The notes under the pieces are model-generated. The model saw only the letters and a program-made list of their open reading frames with translations. It searched no databases and was not told the DNA's origin. DNA of 64,000 bases, taken from Psychroflexus aestuariivivens (GTDB taxonomy: Bacteria; Bacteroidota; Bacteroidia; Flavobacteriales; Flavobacteriaceae). The first letter of the stretch is position 1; every line of letters starts with the position of its first letter. The stretch is taken from assembly GCF_004010055.1 (NCBI RefSeq), contig NZ_RQVT01000056.1, positions 62,001-126,000 of the forward strand, written 5' to 3'. Positions 46,470 through 54,663 of the stretch are shown here, in pieces. Made by a program: the position numbers and the translations under genes.

Positions 46470-46898
46470 CTAAAACTGTTTGGGCGGTTGTTTCTGTTCG
46501 GAAAGAAAAGGTGATCTATAAAACACCTTGTAAAATTCAGTATGACTGAAGTGAAATTTTGGTCTGTAAATTTCAAATTCCTGATTTTCTATAAAATCAG
46601 CGGAATTTGAACAAATTTCGATACAGTGTTGTTGATTTGAGTCTGAAGTTGACGATTTGTCATTGGAAATCATTCCCAAATCTGGCATGCCGAGTGCTTC
46701 AGCTTTGTTCTGAAATTCAATTTTATTTTTGCAACTACGTTTTACTTCAACTTCTGTCAACGTCAAGTCTGAAACCAACATAGCAGAACTTGGCGTGACA
46801 TAAATCAATACAAAAATAAGTGCAATTATCGGTTTCAAAATATTTGGCTGAATTGTTTTTGCAATAATAAGTATTTCAATAAAAGCCTTTAGTAACAT
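46470..46898 (-). CDS. Small exported protein of unknown function
   Basis: 142 residues. A basic then hydrophobic N-terminus (ILKPIIALIFVLIYVTPSSA) suggests export. The mature part has three Cys (KRSCKNKIEFQ; QQHCIEICSNSADF) and ends with FYRSPFLSEQKQPPKQF. I do not recognise the family. It stands 68 bases ahead of the DsrE/SoxB-like/YeiH genes on the same strand and could be the first gene of that unit. The H-C-x3-C arrangement would allow metal or persulfide binding, but nothing shows it. Confidence 0.6.
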   Translation of the reverse strand: MLLKAFIEILIIAKTIQPNILKPIIALIFVLIYVTPSSAMLVSDLTLTEVEVKRSCKNKIEFQNKAEALGMPDLGMISNDKSSTSDSNQQHCIEICSNSADFIENQEFEIYRPKFHFSHTEFYKVFYRSPFLSEQKQPPKQF

Positions 46899-47021
46899 CT
46901 GTTACAATAGTTGTTATTTCAATCCCATGACCAAAATGAAGTTTGCAACGTTAATACTCTTTAAATAATCGGCTTGGATTAAAAATTAAATTTTAATTTT
47001 ACATTTTAAAAAAATAAAAAC

Positions 47022-47570
47022 ATGAGCGATAAATCAGGAAAAGTTCAAGATTTAATAGATAAGAAATTTTTAGAAAACCGTAAAATTTTCCTTAACGGTC
47101 AGGTGGACGGCAAAAGCGCAAAACACGTTATCGACCGACTGCTTTATCTAGACATGGAAAGTCAAGATGAAATTCAGCTTTACATCAATAGTCCAGGCGG
47201 TTATGTCACTGATGGTTTTGCGATTTACGATACGATTTCTAGTTTAAAAAGTCCTGTTTCTACAATTTGTAGCGGCTTGGCGGCTTCTATGGGTTCTATT
47301 TTATTGTCCGTTGGCACAAAAGGCAAACGTTATATTCAACCACATGCCAAGGTTATGATTCACCAACCACTCGGTGGTGCTAAAGGGCAAGCTTCAAATA
47401 TTGAAATTCAAGCCAAAGAAATTTTGAAAACCAAAGAATTAAGTGCTCAAATTTTAGCAGATAATTGTGGCCAAGATTTTGAAAAAGTGATGAAAGATTT
47501 CAACAGAGATTATTGGATGGATGCCAAAGAATCTGTTGAATACGGAATTGCTGACGGTATTTTAGAATAA
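47022..47570 (+). CDS. clpP: ATP-dependent Clp protease proteolytic subunit
   Basis: 182 residues, shorter at the N-terminus than usual ClpP. The catalytic triad is visible with the exact spacing of E. coli ClpP: Ser89 (AASMGS), His114 (VMIHQPLGGAKGQASNIEIQ) and Asp163 (FNRDYWM). LYINSPGGYVTDGFAIYDT is the oligomer-forming region. It starts with MSDKSGKVQDLIDKKFLENR, with no propeptide. No Clp ATPase gene is adjacent, so it could be a second ClpP. Followed 5 bases later by a GNAT gene on the same strand. Confidence 0.93.
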   Translation: MSDKSGKVQDLIDKKFLENRKIFLNGQVDGKSAKHVIDRLLYLDMESQDEIQLYINSPGGYVTDGFAIYDTISSLKSPVSTICSGLAASMGSILLSVGTKGKRYIQPHAKVMIHQPLGGAKGQASNIEIQAKEILKTKELSAQILADNCGQDFEKVMKDFNRDYWMDAKESVEYGIADGILE

Positions 47571-47575
47571 ATATT

Positions 47576-48013
47576 TTGCTTCACTTCAATCATATTTCTG
47601 CAGAAGACTGCATCCCACTTAGAAATAAAATTTTAAGACCAGGAAAAAACGCTGAAGAATGTATTTTTGAAGGCGATTATTTAAAAAGCACCATGCATTT
47701 TGGTGCTTTTTTTGATTCAGAAATAATAGGTATCTTAAGTATTTTCAAAAAAAATTGTATTGAAATTGAAAGTTCAAAACAATTCCAATTACGAGGCATG
47801 GCAGTAAGTTCTGAATTTAGGAAACAAAACATAGGCAAAAAACTTCTAGTTTTTGCTGAATCTAAAATAAAAGAAACTCAACCTTCATGGATTTGGTGCA
47901 ACGCGCGAAGTTCAGCTGTTTCATTTTATAAGAAATCTGGTTACGAAATCATTTCCGAAGAATTTTTAATTCCAGAAGTCGGACCACATTTTAGAATGTC
48001 AAAACTTGTATAA
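47576..48013 (+). CDS. GNAT-family N-acetyltransferase
   Basis: 145 residues from TTG 47576 (MLHFNHISAEDCIPLRNKIL); no in-frame ATG precedes the conserved core, so TTG is preferred. The CoA loop is AVSSEFRKQNIGKKLL, followed by WCNARSSAVSFYKKSGYE and GPHFRMSKLV at the end. It resembles the ElaA-like or YjdJ-like GNATs of unknown substrate. Its stop overlaps the ATG of the next gene by one base (TAATG), placing it between clpP and an M15 peptidase in one unit. Confidence 0.85.
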   Translation: MLHFNHISAEDCIPLRNKILRPGKNAEECIFEGDYLKSTMHFGAFFDSEIIGILSIFKKNCIEIESSKQFQLRGMAVSSEFRKQNIGKKLLVFAESKIKETQPSWIWCNARSSAVSFYKKSGYEIISEEFLIPEVGPHFRMSKLV

Positions 48014-48753
48014 TGAAACGTAGAGATTTTTTGTTGAAATCAAGTCAAGCAGCAGTTTTTTCTAGTTTACCTTGGTCGTTTTATGGAGGTTTTTTTCAAA
48101 ATGAAATTAAGGTCAATCAAGTATTAGGTATTGATGATAAGCATTTGTCCAAATCTGAAATTCCATTGGAAATGGACACACTTTCTGCATTTCAGCAGAT
48201 GAAATCTGAAGCCAAACAAGAAGGCATTGATTTAAGAATAGTCTCAGGTTACCGTAGTTTTGCCAGACAAAAAGCGATTTGGGAACGAAAATTCAAGAAT
48301 TACACTAAAGAACTTTCTGCTGAAGGCGCGGTTCAAAAAATTATCGCCTTCTCCTCTATTCCCGGAACTTCACGTCACCATTGGGGAACCGACATCGACT
48401 TAATCGATGGCGCTGTTACTCGACCTAAAGGAGATTTGCTTTTAGCAGAAAATTATCATGGAAACGGTGCGTTTTGCAAGCTAAAAACCTGGTTGGACAA
48501 AAATTCTGAAAGATTTGGGTTTCACCTGGTTTACACGGACAATTTCGATAGAAGTGGTTTTCAATACGAGCCATGGCATTATTCATACAAACCAAAATCC
48601 TTGACTTTTTTAAACATTCAGCAATCAGAAAATTATCGAAAATCTTGGGAAAAATTGAATTTTGAAGGCAAATTAGTTTTAGATTCAGAATTCATGAATA
48701 ATTATTTTGAAAAATATAGCTTAGGGATCAATCCAAGCTTAATGCCATCTTAA
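48013..48753 (+). CDS. M15-family D-alanyl-D-alanine carboxypeptidase, VanY-like
   Basis: 246 residues. The zinc site is SRHHWGTDIDL (His and Asp ligands) plus EPWHYSY near residue 195, the M15/VanY pattern. LRIVSGYRSFARQK is the conserved first block. Such enzymes trim peptidoglycan stem peptides. The N-terminus MKRRDFLLKSSQAAVFS carries a twin-arginine-like motif (RRDFLLK), suggesting export by the Tat system, of which tatA occurs in this window. It follows the GNAT gene with a one-base overlap. Confidence 0.9.
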   Translation: MKRRDFLLKSSQAAVFSSLPWSFYGGFFQNEIKVNQVLGIDDKHLSKSEIPLEMDTLSAFQQMKSEAKQEGIDLRIVSGYRSFARQKAIWERKFKNYTKELSAEGAVQKIIAFSSIPGTSRHHWGTDIDLIDGAVTRPKGDLLLAENYHGNGAFCKLKTWLDKNSERFGFHLVYTDNFDRSGFQYEPWHYSYKPKSLTFLNIQQSENYRKSWEKLNFEGKLVLDSEFMNNYFEKYSLGINPSLMPS

Positions 48754-48757
48754 AGAC

Positions 48758-48789
48758 TTGAAATTATCTATGAATAATTCATATTTTAG
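48758..48789 (+). promoter_or_regulatory. Putative promoter of gpmI
   Basis: TTG (48758-48760) and TATTTTAG (48782-48789) separated by 21 bases fit the Bacteroidota -33 TTG / -7 TAnnTTTG arrangement with one mismatch. The ATG follows at 48806. Confidence 0.45.
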
Positions 48790-48805
48790 CAAAAAATAAT
48801 CTGCA

Positions 48806-50326
48806 ATGGGAAAAAAAGTCATACTTACAATATTAGACGGTTGGGGAATTTCTCCATCCAAGGAAGTTTCAGCGGTAGATAAAGCCAACACGCCATTTGT
48901 AGATAGTTTATACAAAAAATATCCACACGCCACTCTGCGTACTGACGGAATGAATGTTGGACTTCCAGAAGGTCAAATGGGAAATTCTGAAGTAGGACAC
49001 ATGAATTTGGGAGCTGGCAGAATTGTTTACCAAGATTTGGTAAAAATCAATATGGCTGTGGAAAAAAATACTTTAAAAAATGAGCCTGTTTTAGAACAAG
49101 CCTTTGATTATGCCAAAAATAATAATAAAGCTGTTCACTTTTTAGGTCTGGTTAGTGACGGTGGGGTGCATTCGCATATCAACCATTTAAAAGGCCTTAC
49201 CAAAGCGGCCGAAGATTATGGTATTTCTAAAAAATATGTGCATGCGTTTACAGATGGCAGAGACGTTGACCCGCATTCTGGAAAAGGTTTTATTGAAGAT
49301 TTAAAAGAAAACTTCAATAAAACAAACACTAAATTGGCAAGTATTATTGGCAGATATTACGCCATGGATCGTGATAAACGCTGGGAACGTGTAGAAAAAG
49401 CTTATGATTTATTAGTCAAAGGCGAAGCTGAAGCTTATACTGAAAATCCATCTGAAATTTTACAAAAAAGTTATGATGAAGGCGTTTCAGATGAATTCAT
49501 CAAGCCGATTTGCATTACTGAAAATGACAAACCTGTCGCAAAAATTGAAGAAGGTGATTTAGTTATTTTCTTCAACTTTAGAACAGACAGAGGTCGCCAA
49601 TTGACTCAAGCTTTAAGTCAGAAAGACTTCCCAATGAACGATATGAAGAGTTTACCTTTATATTTTGTTACAATGACAAAATATGATGATACTTTCAAAA
49701 ATATTAATGTTGTTTTCAAAAAAGACAATATAAAAGCTACACTGGGCGAAGTTTTGGAATACACCGGCAAATCTCAAATACGAGCCGCTGAGACTGAAAA
49801 ATATCCGCATGTCACTTTTTTCTTTTCTGGCGGTAGAGAAGAACCTTTTCGAGACGAAAAAAGAATCATGGTAAATTCACCAAAAGTTGCAACATACGAT
49901 TTGCAACCAGAAATGAGCGCCTACGAATTACGTGACAAAATCGTAAAAGAAATTTCTGAACAAAATGGGGACTTTATCTGTTTAAATTTTGCAAATCCTG
50001 ATATGGTAGGTCATACCGGAGATTTTGATGCCGCAGTAAAAGCTTGTGAAACTGTGGATGAATGTCTAAAAGACGTTGTCACTGAAGCAGAAAATCAAGA
50101 TTATGCTGTCATTGTTATCGCCGATCACGGAAATAGTGAAATGATGATCAATCCAGACGGCTCGCCAAACACCGCACATACTACAAATCCAGTACCTTTC
50201 ATTTTGGTCGACAAAGATGTAAAAAGTATAAAAGATGGAATTTTAGGTGATATTGCACCAACGATTTTAGATTTAATGGACATCGAGAAGCCAGATTTAA
50301 TGACTCAAAACTCACTTTTACAATGA
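48806..50326 (+). CDS. gpmI: 2,3-bisphosphoglycerate-independent phosphoglycerate mutase
   Basis: 506 residues, standard length. It interconverts 3- and 2-phosphoglycerate in glycolysis using two Mn ions. ILTILDGWGIS carries the first metal Asp, MGNSEVGHMNLGAGR the phosphorylated Ser, GLVSDGGVHSHINHL and ADHGNSEMM the later metal ligands. Its stop overlaps the next ATG by 4 bases. Confidence 0.97.
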   Translation: MGKKVILTILDGWGISPSKEVSAVDKANTPFVDSLYKKYPHATLRTDGMNVGLPEGQMGNSEVGHMNLGAGRIVYQDLVKINMAVEKNTLKNEPVLEQAFDYAKNNNKAVHFLGLVSDGGVHSHINHLKGLTKAAEDYGISKKYVHAFTDGRDVDPHSGKGFIEDLKENFNKTNTKLASIIGRYYAMDRDKRWERVEKAYDLLVKGEAEAYTENPSEILQKSYDEGVSDEFIKPICITENDKPVAKIEEGDLVIFFNFRTDRGRQLTQALSQKDFPMNDMKSLPLYFVTMTKYDDTFKNINVVFKKDNIKATLGEVLEYTGKSQIRAAETEKYPHVTFFFSGGREEPFRDEKRIMVNSPKVATYDLQPEMSAYELRDKIVKEISEQNGDFICLNFANPDMVGHTGDFDAAVKACETVDECLKDVVTEAENQDYAVIVIADHGNSEMMINPDGSPNTAHTTNPVPFILVDKDVKSIKDGILGDIAPTILDLMDIEKPDLMTQNSLLQ

Positions 50327-50895
50327 AAAATATATTGAAAATATTAGTCTTCAGCCTTGTTGCAATTGTCGGTCTTTCAAGTTTTAATAATCTTAAAATA
50401 GAAAGCGAAACTATTGAAGATATTACTTCTCAGAGATATGAATTAATGCTAGGCGAATTCACATTAGAGGAATTGAAAGCAACAAAAAATAAAAAATGGT
50501 TTGAATCTAATTACAAAACTTACAAACCTGATGAAAAAGTTTTAACTGAAATTAAAGAACATCTTAAAAACAATAATTTCAATATTGAAATTTATCTTGG
50601 AACTTGGTGTCCAGATAGTAGACGCGAGTTCCCTAGAATGATTAAAATTCTAAATGAATCTAATTTTGACATTGAAAAACTTAAGATTGTCGGTGTCAAT
50701 CGTGACAAAGTTGTTCCAGAAGTGTCTGAAGAAAAAAGAGAAATACTTAATGTGAATCACGTTCCTACAATCATTTTTTATAAAGATGGAAAAGAAATTA
50801 ATCGTTTTGTAGAGTTTGCACAAGAAAATTTAGAAAGTGATGTTTTAAAAATTGTTTCAGGACAAGATTATAAACACAGTTATGAAGATTTCTAA
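50323..50895 (+). CDS. Thioredoxin-like exported protein
   Basis: 190 residues with an N-terminal hydrophobic segment (ILKILVFSLVAIVGLSSF). The thioredoxin-fold part shows YLGTWCPDSRREFPRM, with Cys96 and Ser99 at the CxxC place, and VNHVPTIIFYKDGKEINRF with the cis-Pro loop. A single-Cys CxxS active site suggests monothiol or isomerase chemistry, not ordinary dithiol reduction. It overlaps the gpmI stop by 4 bases; the pairing with glycolysis is probably only positional. Confidence 0.85.
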   Translation: MKNILKILVFSLVAIVGLSSFNNLKIESETIEDITSQRYELMLGEFTLEELKATKNKKWFESNYKTYKPDEKVLTEIKEHLKNNNFNIEIYLGTWCPDSRREFPRMIKILNESNFDIEKLKIVGVNRDKVVPEVSEEKREILNVNHVPTIIFYKDGKEINRFVEFAQENLESDVLKIVSGQDYKHSYEDF

Positions 50896-50907
50896 ATAAA
50901 TTTAATT

Positions 50908-51330
50908 ATGATTTCATCTAGACAACCAACACTAGCGATAGATTTTGATGGTACAATTGTGGAAGATAAATTCCCAGATATTGGCAAACCAATGCTGTTT
51001 GCTTTTGAAACACTCAGGAAGCTTCAAGATGAAGGTTTCACATTAATTTTATGGACCTATAGAAGTGGCGAAAAATTAGACGAAGCCGTAAAGTTTTGCG
51101 AAGACAAAGGCATTTCATTTTATGCTATCAACAAAAGTTATCCCGAAGAAGAAACTTCCGATAACATAAGTAGAAAAATCAACGCCGATGTTTTTATAGA
51201 TGATAGAAATATAGGAGGTTTTCATGGTTGGGGAAATATTTATAGAGAATTAATCGGTGAGGATAGCGAATACAGTAAATTTAAAGAAGAAAAAAATAGA
51301 GGATTTTTTAAATCAATTTTTAAAAAGTAA
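50908..51330 (+). CDS. BT0820-like HAD hydrolase
   Basis: 140 residues. The N-terminal motif LAIDFDGTIVEDKFPDIGKP contains DxDGT, with LILWTYRSGEKLDEAVKFCE as motif II and VFIDDRNIGG as a late acidic motif. This matches the compact cap-less HAD family typified by Bacteroides BT0820, whose substrate is not established. Small phosphatase likely. It lies 12 bases after the thioredoxin-like gene and 4 bases before map. Confidence 0.85.
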   Translation: MISSRQPTLAIDFDGTIVEDKFPDIGKPMLFAFETLRKLQDEGFTLILWTYRSGEKLDEAVKFCEDKGISFYAINKSYPEEETSDNISRKINADVFIDDRNIGGFHGWGNIYRELIGEDSEYSKFKEEKNRGFFKSIFKK

Positions 51331-51334
51331 ATTA

Positions 51335-52156
51335 ATGATCATTACAAAGTCACCTGAAGAAATTGCATTGATGCATGAAAGTGCACAAATTGTATCTAAA
51401 ACTTTAGGAATTTTAGCTAAGGAAGTCAAACCAGGTGTTACCACTTTGGAACTAGACAAACTTGCTGAAGAATTCATACGTGACCACGGAGCTGTCCCAG
51501 GTTTTTTAGGATTATACGACTTTCCTAATACTTTATGTATGAGTCCAAATTCTCAGGTAGTTCACGGTATTCCAAACCGAAAAGCTCTAGAAAATGGAGA
51601 TATTATTTCTATTGATTGTGGTGCGGTAAAAAATGGATTTTATGGCGATCATGCTTACACCTTTGAAGTCGGTGAGGTCACAGAGGAAGTAAAAAAACTT
51701 ATAAAAGTTACCAAAGAATCATTATATAAAGGTATTGCACAATTCAAATTAGGCAATCGTGTTGGTGATGTTGGTTATGCAATTCAAAAACACACCGAAA
51801 AACACGGTTATGGCGTAGTCAGAGAATTAGTTGGTCACGGTTTAGGAAAAACAATGCACGAAGATCCAGAAATGCCTAATTATGGTAAACGCGGTCGTGG
51901 AAAGAAGTTCGTAGAAGGAATGACTGTTGCCATAGAACCTATGATAAATATGGGAACCAAGCGTATAAAGCAACTGCCAGACGGTTGGACTATTTTGACT
52001 TCGGATGGGCAACCAAGTGTTCATTTCGAACATGACGTCGCAATCGTAAACGGTGAACCTAGATTACTTTCTACCTTCGATTATGTTTATGAAGCTTTAG
52101 GAATCGAAACTGAAGAAGAAAATCCATTCCGATTGGATTTAGCAAATTTGAAATAA
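51335..52156 (+). CDS. map: Type I methionine aminopeptidase
   Basis: 273 residues from ATG 51335, 4 bases after the HAD stop; the longer frame upstream would overlap that gene in another frame and add nothing typical. It removes N-terminal Met from new proteins. Metal ligands are seen in IISIDCGAVKNGFYGDHAYT (two Asp), ELVGHGLGKTMHEDPEMPNY (His), VAIEPMIN (Glu) and VHFEHDVAI (Glu). Last gene of the gpmI unit before the carotenoid regulator. Confidence 0.96.
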   Translation: MIITKSPEEIALMHESAQIVSKTLGILAKEVKPGVTTLELDKLAEEFIRDHGAVPGFLGLYDFPNTLCMSPNSQVVHGIPNRKALENGDIISIDCGAVKNGFYGDHAYTFEVGEVTEEVKKLIKVTKESLYKGIAQFKLGNRVGDVGYAIQKHTEKHGYGVVRELVGHGLGKTMHEDPEMPNYGKRGRGKKFVEGMTVAIEPMINMGTKRIKQLPDGWTILTSDGQPSVHFEHDVAIVNGEPRLLSTFDYVYEALGIETEEENPFRLDLANLK

Positions 52157-52215
52157 AACCAAGCTCAAAAAGTTCAAAACCGGATACCTAAAATTTATAT
52201 TAGCAAAGTTTTAAC

Positions 52216-52252
52216 CAAGTTGTTTAATATTTAACTTGTTTTTTTAAACAAG
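52216..52252 (+). promoter_or_regulatory. Overlapping palindromes upstream of the carotenoid operon (candidate operator)
   Basis: Inverted repeat CAAGTT (52216-52221) / AACTTG (52233-52238) with 11 bases between. A second one, CTTGTTT (52235-52241) / AAACAAG (52246-52252), has 4 bases between. The two share the ACTTG arm. They lie just before the -7 box of the MerR-type gene, where a MerR-family dimer could bind and repress or remodel the promoter. Confidence 0.5.
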
Positions 52253-52268
52253 ATGAAACAATAATTAA

Positions 52269-52276
52269 TATTTTTG
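52269..52276 (+). promoter_or_regulatory. -7 element of the carotenoid regulator/biosynthesis operon
   Basis: TATTTTTG, an exact TAnnTTTG, 20 bases upstream of the MerR-type ATG at 52296. No TTG is found at the usual ~19-21 base spacing; the nearest TTG is in the palindrome with a ~30-base spacer. That would make the promoter weak without a protein bending the DNA. Confidence 0.5.
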
Positions 52277-52295
52277 ATTATTGTTAAATGGAACT

Positions 52296-53195
52296 ATGGG
52301 AAATATTAAACAAAACTTCAGTATAAAGGATTTAGAATCTCTAAGCGGTATCAAAGCTCACACAATAAGAATGTGGGAAAAGAGATATGGTGTTCTAACT
52401 CCTCAGCGCACCGAAACAAATATTAGAAATTACGGTGTCACCGGACTTCAGAAGATTCTAAACATTGCATTTTTAAATGAAAATGGATATAAAATATCCA
52501 GAATTTCTAAAATGGATGATGACGAAGTTTCAAAACTAGTAAGAAGCATAACAACCAGTAAAAGTAATGCAAGTCGAGCTTTGAAATCCTTCAAAGTGTC
52601 CATGATGAATTTCGACCAGGCACTTTTCTTGAAAACATACGAGAACCTCCTCACAACAAAAACTTTTTCTGAAATTTACAACGATGTTTTCATTCCATTA
52701 ATGATTGATATAGGAATGTTATGGCAAGCTGGAACAATAACACCAGCGCATGAGCAATTCATTTCTAACTTAGTGAAGCAAAAGCTTTTTATCAACATAG
52801 AAAAGCTTCAAAAAGAACAAGCACCAAAAACAGATAAAGTATTTATCCTGTTCCTTCCTAACGAAGAAATTCATGATATTGGTCTGTATTACGCCAATTA
52901 TGAAATACTTTCTCATGGATACAAGGCTATATTTTTAGGCCAAAGTACACCTATGGAAGATTTAACTTACCTATCTTCATTATTTGATAATACAATTTTT
53001 ATTAGCTATCTGACCATCAAGCCAGATAATGTGATGGAATATTTAGAAAACTTCAAAGAACAAATTTGTAGTATAAATGATAGTCAATACTGGATTCTAG
53101 GTAGAAAAGCTGTAGAACTTTTAGAAGAAAATAAAAGTCTACCATTAGGCATTCGAGCGTTTACAGATATATCAGAATTGACTTTAAATTTATAA
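52296..53195 (+). CDS. MerR-family regulator with cobalamin-binding domain, CarH/LitR-like
   Basis: 299 residues from ATG 52296. The MerR HTH spans 8-75 (FSIKDLESLSGIKAHTIRMW, EKRYGVLTPQR). The C-terminal half has a cobalamin helical cap with W143 and E153-Q154, then a B12-binding Rossmann fold: EIHDIG (H193, lower axial His), FISYL (S237, L239) and LGR in place of GG. CarH regulators sense light through adenosylcobalamin and repress carotenoid genes. Here the residue after the Trp is Gln144 and the EH pair is EQ, so the histidines I recall in CarH are missing. Its stop is 1 base before crtI, so it is in the operon. Confidence 0.88.
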   Translation: MGNIKQNFSIKDLESLSGIKAHTIRMWEKRYGVLTPQRTETNIRNYGVTGLQKILNIAFLNENGYKISRISKMDDDEVSKLVRSITTSKSNASRALKSFKVSMMNFDQALFLKTYENLLTTKTFSEIYNDVFIPLMIDIGMLWQAGTITPAHEQFISNLVKQKLFINIEKLQKEQAPKTDKVFILFLPNEEIHDIGLYYANYEILSHGYKAIFLGQSTPMEDLTYLSSLFDNTIFISYLTIKPDNVMEYLENFKEQICSINDSQYWILGRKAVELLEENKSLPLGIRAFTDISELTLNL

Positions 53196-53196
53196 A

Positions 53197-54663
53197 ATGA
53201 AGAAAAATATTGCTGTCATAGGATCTGGATTTTCATCATTAGCAGCAGCATGTTATTTAGCTAAAGATGGAAATAATGTTCAAATATTTGAAAAAAACGA
53301 TGGTATTGGAGGACGTGCAAGACAAATGAAAGCTGAGGGATTCACTTTTGATATGGGTCCATCTTGGTATTGGATGCCAGATGTTTTTGAAAGGTTTTTT
53401 GCAGATTTCGATAAAAAACCTTCAGATTATTACCATTTAGATAAACTCAATCCTGGTTATAAAGTTGTTTTTGGAGAAAATGATGAAATTGAAATTGGTG
53501 ATGAATTGGACAAAATCTATAAAGTTTTTGATAAAAACGAGGAAGACGGGGCTAAAAAATTAAAAAAATTCATTGACAATGCAAAAAAAAACTATGACAT
53601 AGCTATTAAAGACTTGGTATATAAACCTGGTGTGTCTCCACTTGAATTAGTTACACCAAAAACCATCAGCAAACTTGGTGAATTTTTTAGTACTGTAGAT
53701 AAAGATGTAGAAAAGGAGTTTGAAAATGAAAAACTCAAGCAAATATTAAAGTTTCCTGTATTATTTCTAGGAGCAAAACCAAGCGAGACGCCTTCTTTTT
53801 ATAGCTTTATGAATTATGCCGATTTCGGCTTAGGGACTTGGCATCCCAAGGGTGGTTTTTTTGCAGTAATTGCTGCGATGGCAGATTTAGCGAAATCTTT
53901 GGGAGTTAAGATTCATACCAACAGTAATATTGAAAAAATAATTGTTGAAAATAAAACAGCCAAAGCTTTAAAAATTAATAATGAAATTGAAAATTTTGAC
54001 GTAATTCTATCTGGTGCAGATTACCACCATACCGAAACTTTACTAGATGAAAAACACCGTCAGTATTCTGAAAAATACTGGGATAAAAAGATCTTTGCAC
54101 CTTCTTCTTTGCTTTTTTATATCGGTTTCGATAAAAAAATAAAAAATGTAAATCATCATAATTTATTTTTTGACGTTGACTTCGATAAACACGCAAAAGC
54201 AATTTATACTGATCCAAAATGGCCAGAAGAACCCTTGTTTTATGCGAATTTCACTTCGAAAACCGATCCTAAAACCGCTCCAGAAGGTTGTGAAAATGGT
54301 TTTTTTCTTGTACCAATTGCACCAGGAATTGAAGATACAGAAGAATTGAGATCGCAATATTTTAACAAAATTATGACAAGATTTGAATCTTTAACTCAAC
54401 AAACTGTTAGAAAAAATATTATATTTAAAAAAAGCTTTTGCGTAACAGATTTTATTAAAGATTACAATTCATATAAAGGTAATGCATATGGGATGGCAAA
54501 TACGCTTTTGCAAACGGCTTTTTTGAGACCGAAGCTGAAAAGTAAAACTGTAGAAAACTTATATTTTACAGGTCAGCTTACTGTCCCAGGCCCAGGAGTT
54601 CCTCCATCCTTAATTTCAGGAAAACTTGTGTCTGAACTCATTAAAAAAAATTGCAGAAAATGA
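53197..54663 (+). CDS. crtI: Phytoene desaturase
   Basis: 488 residues. An N-terminal FAD-binding Rossmann motif is IAVIGSGFSSLAAACYLAKD; NDGIGGRARQMKAEGFTFDM is the conserved second block. Near the C-terminus comes GQLTVPGPGVPPSLISGKLV, the carotenoid-oxidase signature. It introduces four double bonds in phytoene to make lycopene. It lies one base after the regulator and overlaps crtB by four bases (ATGA). Position beside crtB favours CrtI over the paralogous desaturase two genes downstream. Confidence 0.95.
   Translation: MKKNIAVIGSGFSSLAAACYLAKDGNNVQIFEKNDGIGGRARQMKAEGFTFDMGPSWYWMPDVFERFFADFDKKPSDYYHLDKLNPGYKVVFGENDEIEIGDELDKIYKVFDKNEEDGAKKLKKFIDNAKKNYDIAIKDLVYKPGVSPLELVTPKTISKLGEFFSTVDKDVEKEFENEKLKQILKFPVLFLGAKPSETPSFYSFMNYADFGLGTWHPKGGFFAVIAAMADLAKSLGVKIHTNSNIEKIIVENKTAKALKINNEIENFDVILSGADYHHTETLLDEKHRQYSEKYWDKKIFAPSSLLFYIGFDKKIKNVNHHNLFFDVDFDKHAKAIYTDPKWPEEPLFYANFTSKTDPKTAPEGCENGFFLVPIAPGIEDTEELRSQYFNKIMTRFESLTQQTVRKNIIFKKSFCVTDFIKDYNSYKGNAYGMANTLLQTAFLRPKLKSKTVENLYFTGQLTVPGPGVPPSLISGKLVSELIKKNCRK

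Noticed and set aside
51257-51334. Longer N-terminus for methionine aminopeptidase
   Set aside because: It would overlap the HAD gene out of frame with lysine-rich residues; ATG 51335 directly after the previous stop is a better start.
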